The notes beneath the pieces are model-generated. The model was not told where the DNA came from. It did no database searches and saw only the letters and a program-made list of their open reading frames with translations. Below are positions 32,236-41,917 of a stretch of DNA of 64,000 bases, in pieces. The first letter of the stretch is position 1. Each line of letters opens with the position of its first letter. The translations under genes and the position numbers were made by a program. The stretch comes from Hydractinia symbiolongicarpus (lineage: Eukaryota > Cnidaria > Hydrozoa > Anthoathecata > Hydractiniidae): positions 10,715,001 through 10,779,000 of the forward strand of contig NC_079885.1 of assembly GCF_029227915.1 (NCBI RefSeq). The letters run 5' to 3'.

Positions 32236-33372
32236 ATGGCTCCCCTTGGGGAGGATTTCTTTGGTGAAGATGATTTTGATGCAATCTTGGCTGTTATTGA
32301 TGAAGATTTATTAGAGAAAAATCGTGATTTAACTAAAGAATTATCCGAAATTGTTGAAGAAATAGTTGACGACCCTTCTGAAAGCTGTTTTTCCTGTGAT
32401 ATATGCTCCAAAACATGCAAAACACAACGGGGCCTCACAAGACACCGAAATGCGAAACATCGTCAGCCACAAAACCAGTTAAATGACGACAGCCTCACTA
32501 CTGCTGAAACCAAGCTCCATCCGTTATACTTTAAGAAGTACACCCAATTAAGTGCAAGTAAACTTTCTAAAGATGAATGCTATAGTGAGAAGACCAGAAA
32601 TGAATTTGTCAATTATGTTATTAGTAGTTTTAAAGGCGATGCTGAAAAGTTTTATCCGGCCTTCTATAAATCTGTGTCTGAAAATATTGTTTTCAGAAAT
32701 TTATCAAATCGAAGCTCTATTCTCCTTGGTTTTGAAGTGGCTAATCACGTACTTGCTCATCTCACTAATTCAACTGTAAAAGAAAACACTGTAGAATTTT
32801 CTTCCCATGTGAATTTTTCACCCTAAGAAAGAAACATAATTCAATATCTAAGTGGTTATGTATTTAGTACCCTATATCGTCGCATTAGGAGATCAAAAAA
32901 ATCAAGAAGTATGCTTGGAGTTTAAAGTTTGGACATCTTATTAGCTGGAAAGTCATGTCTTGTGAAAGACGATAAAAATTCTGATTTAGTAAATATGAAG
33001 GACAGAGGAGGGTTATGGTCAGTAACCGATGATGTTTTTAGAATTTTTTGTTGTGCAGAACTTGAAGTTCGTGCTGCAACTGCTAATTTTCACCATACAA
33101 TTGATAGTAAGAAAATTGTTTCAGACCTGCTTCAGAACCCTGTTGTGCTTTGTAATTACAACAAAATAACATCACACTCAACCGAAAAAGTCACAAAAGA
33201 ATTAGCAATGAACTTACTTGAGCATCTCATCATGCTTTATGTTCGTGTTCGTGTTTTTTCATTTGTGAAAGATAAATGTGAGCTGCACAAAATTGCATCA
33301 AAACAGAAAAAAGCTCGATCTCTATGCACTGAAATCAAGAAATCTTCAAGCAATCTTTCAGATGGACATTGA
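32236..33372 (+). pseudogene. acidic C2H2-finger companion protein of the P-like element, two in-frame stops
   Basis: One frame of 378 codons from ATG (MAPLGEDFFGEDD) to TGA, with two in-frame TAA codons (32824-32826 and 32923-32925). Acidic N-terminus (~50 aa), one C2H2 zinc finger (C-x2-C-x12-H-x4-H with QRGLTRHRN, residues ~55-76), KLHPL, ANHVLAHL, then YLSGYVFSTLYRRIR, KDRGGLWSV, NLLEHLIMLYVRVRVFS and a lysine-rich end. The same order occurs in the copy at 36878-38088, so the shared blocks have been held by selection in the family. I do not recognise a named domain beyond the finger. A DNA-binding regulator or accessory factor of transposition is inference from position. The stops suggest this copy is dead unless read through. 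Confidence 0.75.
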
Positions 33373-33412
33373 CACTAAGAGTCCAGAACAGTGAGTATAA
33401 ACCTGTTACAAC

Positions 33413-33428
33413 TGCTATTTTTATAGCA
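33413..33428 (+). promoter_or_regulatory. stem-loop in companion-gene 3' UTR
   Basis: TGCTAT-TTTT-ATAGCA, 43 nt after the companion stop codon. The matching place in element 2 has TGGCTAT-TTTT-ATAGCCA: the outer pair changed from T-A to G-C on both sides. Confidence 0.5.
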
Positions 33429-33617
33429 ACAAATTTTAAAACAATATTATTTTGGCACATGGTATAATAAATAATTATGGAAGTCTACAAAAAGGTCCAG
33501 GTAGTGTATATAGGTTTTAAGGTATTTCAAAATATTTTTTATTAATGTTTGTGTTAAGCAGAAATACAGTGCTTGTTCTTGCTTATTAGGCCAATTTAAT
33601 GTTTTTTATAAATGTGT

Positions 33618-33633
33618 GGCTATAAAAATAACC
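33618..33633 (-). promoter_or_regulatory. stem-loop in THAP-transposase 3' UTR
   Basis: On the minus strand GGTTAT-TTTT-ATAGCC (one G-T pair), 32 nt after the transposase stop; nearly the same stem-loop as at the end of the companion gene. Confidence 0.45.
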
Positions 33634-33664
33634 GTTTTTAGTTTCTTCTTTCTTCCAAGTGTGT

Positions 33665-35935
33665 TTAATTGCTCTTACGGCATGGCACAGTTTCAATATC
33701 AATTTCATGACAGTTACCAGCTATGGGTCGGAAAATCTTTTGTGTTTTAATTGTGTTGTCGTTAAAACCAAAATCACGGATTGATGGGTTATCTTTCCTA
33801 TGACCAATTGCACGTTGACGACCAAAGTAGTTTTCAAGGGGATCTTGACAAAATCTTTCTGTCAGTACATATGGAACTCCATTATTAATTAAATACTGGA
33901 TTAATTCAACAGTAGAATGGACAGTGATTTTGATTCCTTGGTAGGTTTGCCGTGAAATAAACATATTTGCTCTAGCATTATCCGTAAAATTACTAGGCCT
34001 ATCAGCAATTGAATCCTTCCATGTTTTGAAATATCCTAGAAATGTTTCGGTCAACCATAAGAATCTTTCATCATCAACAGATGTGTACGGTTTAAGAAAT
34101 GGTTTACGTTTAATTGCTGCTTCTTTGGTATTCTTGACGTTAAGACAGTCAAAAAATTGGTCAAACATATTACAATATTTGGCAGTTGCATTAGCTTCTG
34201 GTGGTCCATACAATTGAAGAGCGTTAAAGACAGATTCGCTTAACACTTGTGCTGCCAGACATACATTCATAACTGAATATGGTGTGAGCTTGATGTGGTC
34301 ATTTGTTATTTTAGGAACAAGATGTAATCCACAGTCTAAGTCATCAAAGAATAACTTTGAAATATGGTTCCAGGTGATATAACTTCCATCATTCCACATA
34401 CTTCTGGTACATCTTCCTGCAAGAGAATTACTCAGGCAATTGCGGGCTGTTTTAATTAAGTGTGGTGGATCTGAGATGAAGTAGATGTACCGTTCCTCAT
34501 CCGCCATAACATTCAAAGTGCGGTATGTTACGTCCACTCCTGCATTAATGACAGCTACACAGTCATGTTTAGGTGCATATGGTACATTCGTCGGTTTGGA
34601 GATGCTCCATCACTTGTGACACCAACAACTTTTATGCCACATTTTTCCTCCAGTATGCAACCGCTTTCCAAAAGAGAGGAAACAATTGAATTGATGTGAC
34701 ATTGGTAGTAGCAAAATTTGCAAATGAAAATTTTAAAGGATTTACAATGCTTCTCACAAGAAAAACTAAGACATGAGATGCAATTTCATCAACCTTTTTC
34801 AACGCAACATAATTTAGATCAATATCACCAAGTTCAACTAAACCGATAAGATCACCATTATGCTTATCCCACACAAGACTTTCTTGAATTTTCATTTCAT
34901 CCATTAATAATATTGCATATTTCTCATGTGGTTGGAATTTGGAGACCATATTACACAATTCCTGGATAACGTCTTTGTTAAAACCTTGCTTTGGACGAAT
35001 ATAGTTCTTATAGTCCCTTAAACGACGTCTACTAGGGAGTACCAAGAAACCACTGTCTTTCTTATCGTCAACACGAATCTCATCATAAAAGGCGGGGGAT
35101 TTTGCAGCTAAACCCAAGCAGTAACGAATGATCATAGGATGATAGCGAACACCAGTTTTCGATGATGATAAATATTTCTGCTGCTCTTCCCAAAAAAATT
35201 TCATGAATGGTGGTATCTCGCGATTAGTTGTTGACATAATTTTTATGAAATCATCACCAAGACTTTTTTGGACTGGAACTGCACAAGTGGAAATTTCATC
35301 TTGCATTTTCTTTAACTCTTCCTTTAATTCTTTATTTTCTAACCAGTGATTTTGAAGGGTTTTTATGATTCGGTCTGGAGAAGTCATGGAAATTGGTGCT
35401 TTAAGTTTGGCAGGTGAAATTAAATTGTCCCTTTTCCTTTTCAAACTTAGGCTTTCTTTTGACTCCGACCTAACACATTCCAACCGACTAATTTCAATAA
35501 CTGAGTTTTAGAAATAAAATCTGTAAATGACTTGTACTGATCAGTAATGACATTTTCCACTGGTTCAATTTTTTTCTGCAAAATTGATTGTGCTGATTGA
35601 CGAGGCTTAGAAGATGTGGAGGATGAAGGAAAACTTTTGATAGGAAGGTTTATTGTGGGGATAGCACCGGGAACAAGTGTGGTTCTGCTAGAGTGGTTAC
35701 GATTCATTTGATCTTCGCTAAAGTGCTTTTCACAAATATATATTTTCTTTCTTTGAATTCTATCCCTTAGAGCATGATCAACTTCCCTATCTCTTATCAC
35801 AACATCAACTAACTTTTCTCTCCACGACTTTTCAAATTGATTCTCACCAGCAGGAACTTTAAAAATAGATAGACCTTTATATTTAGCCCTTCGTGAAACT
35901 GTGCAACCGTATATAGAGCAATTTTCGCCAGGCAT
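33665..35935 (-). pseudogene. THAP-domain P-element-like transposase, frameshifted
   Basis: Starts at ATG 35935 (MPGENCSIYGCTVSRR). THAP zinc module: CSIYGC ... SWREKL ... ICEKHF, then PGAIPTINL, the AVPTIF-like box; it binds element ends. Downstream blocks: FLVLPSRRRLRDYKNYI, ILLMDEMKIQESLVWD (catalytic-type Asp), VTSDGASPNRRMYH, YIYFISDPPHLIKTARN, LTERFCQDPLENYFGRQR (late Asp/Glu block), all hallmarks of P/THAP9 transposases (RNase H fold with inserted GTP-binding domain). Frame breaks near 35480 and ~34655 and a TAG at ~34570 interrupt three long open segments (35935-35447, 35483-34632, 34537-33665). Otherwise full length, ~740 aa. Converges on the companion gene with ~290 bp between stop codons. 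Confidence 0.9.
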
Positions 35936-35966
35936 GTTGAAAATAATTCTGTTTAAATGTTTGTTA

Positions 35967-36020
35967 ATTCTCGGATCCGGGTTAATCACTGTGGTGTGAC
36001 GTCAGCCCGGATCCGAGAAT
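35967..36020. promoter_or_regulatory. 15-bp inverted repeat with TGACGTCA in the transposase leader
   Basis: ATTCTCGGATCCGGG (35967-35981) and its perfect complement (36006-36020) enclose 24 nt that contain TGACGTCA, the CRE/ATF palindrome. It starts 32 bp upstream of the transposase ATG. It may be a hairpin in the mRNA leader or a binding site for a regulator. Confidence 0.6.
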
Positions 36021-36261
36021 CCTATGTTGTTTACAGTAACTAGTCACTTAAATGCGCCATTTTTCAACACGAGCGTGCAGTCAAAGCACTGGGTACGAGG
36101 TATATTCTGCTAACAAAAACGTAAACAATAGAGCCGCGCGATTCACCAGACTATCTCTTTTTCTTATGACTATGTTTCGAGAGAGATAGAGAGAGAGAGA
36201 GAAAAAAAGCTTGATACTCAGATCACATATATGAACACAGACACAGCGGAGAAGATTTAGA

Positions 36262-36530
36262 GTATGTATTATTGAAGAAGAAAACAATTTTGGAGAAGAT
36301 GAGGACGGTTATGATGAGATGGAGACCTTTGATGAGCTTTTTACAAGCACAGGGCTGCAACTTTTTTTAACTTGAGACCACTAAATAAGATGATAATAAA
36401 AATATTAAACTGAGAGAGAAACGATATTTTTAGTAAAACATTGGAAAAGTTTTCGTGTTGGGAGAAACGAATGGTGCAAGTGCGTTAACTGCAAGACTGA
36501 AACTAGGGAGATTGATTGTCTTTGTTGCAC
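36262..36530 (+). pseudogene. P2RX7 C-terminal-like protein, 5' part, cut by P-like element 2
   Basis: An acidic segment EEENNFGEDEDGYDEMETFD (~36271-36330), then after an intron-like gap with acceptor ATTTTTAG, HWKSFRVGRNEWCKC, VNC and CLCC. These Cys pairs match the start of the P2RX7 intracellular (ballast) domain, which also occurs in many stand-alone invertebrate proteins. The frame runs into the P-like insertion at 36531, splitting a Thr codon (TGTTGCAC), and resumes at 38207. Confidence 0.7.
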
Positions 36531-36724
36531 CATAGTCACAAGAAAAAAGATAGTCTAGCAACAAACAATAGGCCATTGTTCTATGTTTTTACGGCTGAAC
36601 TATAGTGGCTCCCAAACCTCCGATCCTGCACAGAAGTTCAAAATGGCGCATTTTTTGGGTGTTGTGTGTACTTAGTTTGGTGTTTTTATTTCGACTTTGG
36701 GTGTTTTTCGTACAAGATTTTACT

Positions 36725-36802
36725 ATGTCTGGTGAAAATTGTGCTATATATGGATGCTCTGTATCGAGGAGAAATAAAGACATCAGTATTTTCAAAGTTC
36801 CG
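36725..36802 (+). pseudogene. THAP transposase N-terminal stub of element 2
   Basis: ATG GTCT-type start MSGENCAIYGCSVSRR then SIFKVP, matching the first 26-28 residues of the element 1 transposase. After FKVP the sequence jumps to the 3' UTR of the convergent companion gene, so the whole catalytic body was deleted. Confidence 0.85.
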
Positions 36803-36819
36803 TTTTTTTATCACATGTG

Positions 36820-36837
36820 TGGCTATAAAAATAGCCA
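36820..36837 (-). promoter_or_regulatory. stem-loop in companion-gene 3' UTR of element 2
   Basis: TGGCTAT-TTTT-ATAGCCA on the minus strand, 41 nt past the companion stop codon; counterpart of 33413-33428. Confidence 0.5.
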
Positions 36838-36877
36838 TTGTGGCAGATTTTATAGTTCATGCCCGGAACTAGATGAA

Positions 36878-38088
36878 TCAGTGACCCATGTCTTTGCTGC
36901 TACTGGCTTTTTTAATTTCAGTTCTCAATGATCTTTTCTTTGCAAGTTTTTTAGCAGCCTTATGTTTTTCACGTATGTCTCTAGCATAGGAAAAGCTGCG
37001 AACTCTTGTAAACATAGTAAGCATGTGTTCCAGAAGATTCATACTGACTTCTTTACTGACTTGTGGATCAATGGTATAACAGACACTTTTGAAATTGGAA
37101 AGTACAGAACAGTTTTTGAGCATATTTTTAACAAGGTCTTGACAATTTAGTGTTGTGCTGAAATTTGAAGTTTTCAACCGAAACATTTTTTCACATTCTG
37201 AAAAAAAGTTCTTGTATTTGTTTGTTCACTCTCCACAAGCCACCACGGTCGCGTATATTGATCAATGTCTGTGAATCATCACAGTCAACTTTGCATGCTT
37301 GTAGGATTGATACAGCCTGTTTGTTGAATTCACTTTGTTGAGACTTTTTTCGAAAAACGGAATTTTGTATAAAGCTTGTGAACGATAAATCCAGCCACAT
37401 ATTGCAGGCTTTTTTGTTAATTCTCCGAGATAGGTGTTACAGCTTCAGTTACAGAATCGACAACTTTATCATTATCCGAAAGATGAATTAAAACATGATT
37501 TGCAAGTTCTGTTAGAATAATATTGCTCAAAGTAGTGTCCTCAAATTTTGATGGAAGCAAGTTATCTTTCAATAGACCATAAAAGTTTGCATAAAAATCT
37601 TCTGCATCACCGTTATACTTTCCAATGATTGGCTTCAGTTTTTCCCAAAGTTTGACCGCATCATCATTAGAAACCTTGAAATCACGAAACACTTCCCTGG
37701 TTGATTTGGGTAAACATTGATCACCAAGGCATATCTCAGCACTCTTCGTGATAAGTACTTTCAACTTCAAAGGGTGTAGCTTTTTCAAAATTTGTTCTTC
37801 TTTAGTAAGTTTTGGTAATGAAGGACCAGCATTCGTCGATATTTCAGGAGTAACTTCAGTAGTGTGTTTGACATTGCGATGTCTAGTCAGGCCACGTTGT
37901 GATTTACAAATTTTATCACAATCCTGACAAGGATACCCAACTTCTTCGTAAGCTTCCACTTCCGTTATCACAGCATCTAATTCCACATTAAAATCCACAT
38001 CTTCATCAAGAAAACCGCCTTCAAGTAATTCAAATAAATCATCAAGATCTTCGCCTGCAAGGTAGTCTCCTCCTGCATGCGCCGCCAT
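36878..38088 (-). pseudogene. acidic C2H2-finger companion protein of P-like element 2
   Basis: Starts MAAHAGGDYLAGEDLDDLF at ATG 38088 (inside the subterminal repeat). An upstream in-frame ATG exists at 38166 but lies before the terminal homology of the other copy. Finger C-x2-C-x12-H-x4-H with QRGLTRHRN, KLHPL, ANHVLIHL, then stop at 37417. Continuing in other frames: LQYVAGFIVHKLYTKFRFSKK, RDRGGLWRV (~37240), NLLEHMLTMFTRVRSFSYARD (split over two phrases, ~37000), KKRSLRTEIKKASSS. At least two frameshifts. About 240 intact N-terminal codons. Confidence 0.75.
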
Positions 38089-38206
38089 TTTGAACTTCTG
38101 TGCAGGATGAGCGGGCCGTCCCAGGCTGATTGAGGATAGTTCGCGTAAACAATGCCGACGGTCCACGCAACTAGACTATCTTTTTTTCTTGTGACTATGG
38201 TTGCAC

Positions 38207-38628
38207 GGAAGTGGATGAATTAACAGACAAACAATTTCAAGGTATATGTGCTTAAACATATTTTTTTAAATATGATTACGCTACATAAAAAGTATTGTTA
38301 AAATATGAAATAATAATGATATGTATCGTACAAATATCCGTTGTTTTTTTAGGAATAAAATGTATAACTGAGAATGAGGATTTCAAGCAACTTTGTCTCG
38401 TTTTAATATGCTTATACGAGACAAGAGGGAAATTTCTGCAAGACACGCCTACAAACAAATCTTTTCGGTTTGCTGCTTACAAGCAATTCATTTGGTTCGT
38501 TTTCTAACAGCTTGGAAAAGGCAATCGCCGAGTTATACCGTCGCGTGTTGTGTGGAAAATAAGACAAGTTTTTCCTGAAGAGGGTGGTGTGTATGTCCCT
38601 TACTCGGAAGAATAAACACAAAAATATA
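38207..38628 (+). pseudogene. P2RX7 C-terminal-like protein, 3' part
   Basis: Frame resumes exactly after the target duplication (EVDELTDKQFQ), donor at ~38241, intron with acceptor TTTTTTTAG (~38351), then GIKCITENEDFKQLCLVL, RFAAYKQFIWFVF, an in-frame TAA, and [11 protein letters not shown]...[10 protein letters not shown], ending PYSEE-TAA. The expected PSCVV reads PSRVV, losing a conserved Cys. The family is the P2RX7_C / ballast-like domain, with zinc-coordinating cysteines. Dead by stop and insertion. Confidence 0.7.
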
Positions 38629-38924
38629 TAATATATAATATGTGATTATAATTATAGAAAATAAAATAAAATAAATATTTCTAATTATGAAATTACGATC
38701 TTGAATTCTTTAGAATATCATTCTATTTGCTGAATTGTCTTAACACACAAAAAATCATTCGCCAACTATGACGTCACGGGTATTTAAACAGGATTGTAAA
38801 AAAGGACAGAATAAGAGAAAAAAAAGAACTTTTTTTCAAAAAAAAGTTTTATAATAATAAAACATTTCCGACAAAATAAAATGAAATTATTTTTTTTTGA
38901 TTTTTCGTGGCACCACTCCTTTAA

Positions 38925-39714
38925 TAACAACCGTCGCATTGCTTAAGTTCGCTGTTGTCAGCACAAACTGGTTACAGAATAGCACCAATATAAGAAGAGC
39001 GTTCTCTTTTTAATCATCATCAATCACGAAGGCACTATTTACACTTTGTACTTTGCTACTAGTATTTATATTATCACATGTTTTTTATAAGCATAACAAT
39101 TTTAAGCATTTTCAGGTTAAGATAGGGAGATTTTTAGGCATAAGCATAATATCCAGCCTTACGAATCTTTTCTCTTGTGTTAGGGGAATTTAATAAGACA
39201 CATTCTTCTAATTTCTTTTGCACAATAGGTCTAAATTAAAACCATTATACTAAACTTGCTTTGTGTAACTATACCTTTAGCTCCTATCACTGTTCTTTTA
39301 AAGGTAAAAACGGGACCATTTCATGTTATCCCATAAGGCAACGTTTACGTTTTTAATTTGTTTTGGCAATAAGTACCACGTAAGCATGCTCTAAGCCTTT
39401 TTGTATTTTTGCATTAACATATATCATGACACCTTAGTAGCCATTTTTCGTTCCTCTTATTCGTAAATACCTGACCCACACAATGTCTTCTCGCGAAAGG
39501 AAAAGAAAAATGGGCAAAGAAGAAACGTATTTATATTATTGAAAACAACAAAAATGTATTGAAGATTATAACAAAATATTGCAGGAAAAACAGCAAATCA
39601 AAATAAAAATACGTAAACACAAACTTTGTGCATTTAAAGTAATGCAAATGTAAAGCAATGAGAATGCACATTTATGTTAACAAATAAAATACAAAAAATG
39701 AGTTTTTTATTTTG
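38925..39714. other. intergenic; right flank repeat
   Basis: 38969-39029 is the diverged partner of the repeat at 31824-31880. Nothing else is recognised. Poly(A)-type signals for the minus-strand gene follow its stop (AATAAA on the minus strand at ~39704-39709). Confidence 0.6.
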
Positions 39715-40251
39715 TTAGTATTTGTGCGGTAACATATCTTTCAACGCTCTTGTTGCCTCCTCAATGCCATTCTCATGGGCGTTTTTTAGATATTTTTCAA
39801 TCTCATGTTCCTCCAGATCGATGTTATATCCTTGCATGTGACCAGCTACAGTGTTGTAAGAAGCATCGGGATGACCGCTTTCAGCTGCTTTTTTAAACCA
39901 ATACATCGCCATATCTTCGTCCTTCTCCACACCTCGCCCATTCAAAAATTTATGACCAAGGACATGCTGAGCATCTGTGCTACCCAGATGCGCATAAGCT
40001 CGAGTTACATGATAGTGCAGATGCTCTATGTAGTAATACATGTAAACGAAGCTACATAAAACACCAACGACGATAGTTACTTCTAAGGCTAAAACCCATC
40101 TTGGTTCAGGCTTTTTCTTTCGAGCTAAATATACCTTTGGCCCGTACGGTAATAGTGGATCATGATCTGCTCCGCCTGGAGCCCAACTTGGCAGTTGTAC
40201 GGGCTTAAGTTTACGTTTTCTTGCTTTAATTTCTGTCGCAGTTGACGCCAT
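39715..40251 (-). CDS. single-pass membrane protein with Sel1-like repeats
   Basis: 178 codons, ATG at 40251 to TAA. Basic, proline-containing N-terminus (~50 aa), one hydrophobic helix (about residues 53-75, LALEVTIVVGVLCSFVYMYY), then two to three Sel1/TPR-type repeats: DAQHVLGHKFLNGRGVEKDE, AMYWFKKAAESGHPDASYN, IEKYLKNAHENGIEEATRAL. No signal peptide; the basic stretch before the helix suggests the N-terminus stays in the cytosol and the repeats face the lumen (inference). A splice acceptor TTTTTTCTTAG lies at ~40268, 16 nt before the ATG, so there is likely a 5' non-coding exon. AATAAA follows the stop. Intact; no named family recognised. Confidence 0.85.
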   Translation of the reverse strand: MASTATEIKARKRKLKPVQLPSWAPGGADHDPLLPYGPKVYLARKKKPEPRWVLALEVTIVVGVLCSFVYMYYYIEHLHYHVTRAYAHLGSTDAQHVLGHKFLNGRGVEKDEDMAMYWFKKAAESGHPDASYNTVAGHMQGYNIDLEEHEIEKYLKNAHENGIEEATRALKDMLPHKY

Positions 40252-40269
40252 TTCTGTTTTGAAGAATCT

Positions 40270-41917
40270 AAGAAAAAAGAACGTTATTCAACTTTTTTTA
40301 AAAAAAACACGTATATTGTTTTATCTTCGAGTTTTTCAACTGGCAGGTGGCCATATAACGATGTGAAATAAATGTTTAAACAAGATTTTAGTTAGAAAAT
40401 TAATAAATAATGTTATGGAGTATTTTTTATTTTAATGAGATAATATATTCATAGAATAACTCACACAACAATGACGCTTTCTTTCTTAAACGCTGGCTTT
40501 GTGATGTGTAAACTAGCTTTGCTTTTTCATAACACAAACGTCAGATTAGCTGCACTTATATTTAGATGGTCTAAGACTAATTATTCGTCTGGAACATTAT
40601 TATTATGCCACATTATGATTACCCGGGTAAAAGGGCGGCATCGATAATTTCGAAAATCGCGCAATGTGATTGGTTAGAACTTACGTCATAGCAGGCAATA
40701 TTTCACCGTATTGCCTGCTACCATAGCAACCGTGTTTAAAGTTTAAATGTAAATAAACACGGAAAAAAATAAATAAAAAGCGAAAGAAAAGTAAAACTTA
40801 CTTTTATCTTTTAAAGAATTCTTTGTTGTAGCTACAATAAAAACCTGTAATGTTTACACGATATTCGATTTAAAAAAAAAAAAAATTAGTTCGAATGTAC
40901 GTTCCATATGGGAATACTTTTTATAAAGACATGGTTTCTACATCCTGCTTATAATGTTATATTTTTTGTCGTAAAATGCAGTACCCGGATAATAATCCAT
41001 ATAATAACTGTTTATTTTGGGCAATACCTTCGAATGTTGACCTCTGTCACGTATTGCCCACACAAGCTTGAGCAATACTTTGACGTCGGTCAATATTCTC
41101 CGGTATTATCCTCATAAACAGTTATAGGCTTAACATTATATACACTGCGGTACAAAATCGTTACTCGATGAACTTTCTCAATTCGTCCGACAAATCGGTG
41201 CAGAATCGAAGAAATGTCGACAGAATTAAAATTTCATTGGTATAAATAATCGATCACTGAAAAGATTGTGAAACCAACTTTGTAATTTATCACATGCGCG
41301 TGGTAAAGATGTTACACATGTCAGGGGATTTCAAACAACATCTACAACCGCAAATAAACGATAAGTTCGCGGGAGTTTTGTGTTAATCTAAGCATCCCCT
41401 TAAAGTATTGTTAAAAAATAACGACATCTATACCCTTCAATTACATCCTCATAGGCAAATAAATATGTTTGCAATAAAAATCTAAAGAAGTATTTGTTAA
41501 ACGTGTATTAAGGATCGAACCTAAAAACCTAGTAAAACCTACGTTTACAAAGATGGACGTTGCGTATGGACATTTTAAAAAGAATTTTGGTCCAAATTAT
41601 TAGTATTGGTTCACTAAGAGTATTAATCAGCAGACACAACGTAACCAGAATAATTAATCTCGAGATTAATTTTTGCGAAATTTAGTCTGCGAAACATAGC
41701 AGTAGGTCTTATTTGCAATAATAAAACTCCGATAAAATTTAAGAAAATGAACTACAAAAATTACGGAAAAAATTCATTCGCTAGATATTCTCGTCAAGGT
41801 AGTTTTTCGACTTAATTTTCAGCATGGATGTTTTTTCTAGTATCCACGCACAAACATGAAATCTCTTTGCATCTGTTAAAAATTCAGTATTTTTTGCATG
41901 TATTTTTTTACAACAAT
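40270..41917. other. intergenic with nested inverted repeats
   Basis: 40689-40720 is a perfect 12-bp palindromic stem (TAGCAGGCAATA, 8-nt loop). 41005-41124 carries nested inverted repeats (TAACTGTTTAT / ATAAACAGTTA outside, GGGCAATAC / GTATTGCCC inside). These share the GCAATA / TATTGC theme and may be foldback remnants of one family. The rest holds nothing recognised. Confidence 0.6.

Larger units (their letters stand above)
32102..36181 (-). mobile_element. P-like element 1 with target duplication
   Basis: Terminal inverted repeats of 30 bp, perfect: CATAGTCATAAGAAAAAGAG... at 32110-32139 and complement at 36145-36174. Flanking GTTTCGAG at 32102-32109 and 36174-36181 (8 bp, or 7 bp if the terminal G is given to the repeat). 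7-8 bp duplication fits the P superfamily. It contains two convergent genes: companion (plus) at the left, THAP transposase (minus) at the right. Confidence 0.9.
36524..38206 (+). mobile_element. P-like element 2, internally deleted, inverted relative to element 1
   Basis: Ends CATAGTCACAAGAAAAAAGA (36531) and complement (to 38199), related to element 1. Flanks GTTGCAC at 36524-36530 and 38200-38206 form a 7-bp target duplication. A 26-bp subterminal repeat with TGCACAGAAGTTCAAAATGG lies at 36623-36648 and, inverted, at 38083-38108. Gene order mirrors element 1: truncated transposase start (plus) and companion gene (minus). 1.67 kb against 4.06 kb. Confidence 0.88.
31921..38920 (+). mobile_element. 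TTAA-type DNA transposon carrying a P2RX7_C-like gene, host to two P-like insertions
   Basis: Ends AGGAGTGGTCCCACGAAA (31921-31938) and its near complement (38903-38920, one mismatch), each next to TTAA (31917-31920, 38921-38924), the target typical of Kolobok and piggyBac elements. A second shared block, TGACGTCATAGTTGGCGA, lies ~160 bp inside each end (about 32079 and 38767). Subtracting the two nested P-like elements leaves ~1.3 kb with the P2RX7_C-like gene and no recognisable transposase, so this copy is non-autonomous or internally deleted. Confidence 0.8.

Noticed and set aside
32236-38166. CRISPR-like or prokaryotic defence system
   Set aside because: Spliced eukaryotic context, THAP and C2H2 zinc fingers, and transposon ends with target duplications explain the genes.
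40709-40735. RFX X-box-like site (GTTGCTATGGTAGC on the minus strand)
   Set aside because: Only partial match to the consensus and explained by the adjacent palindrome.
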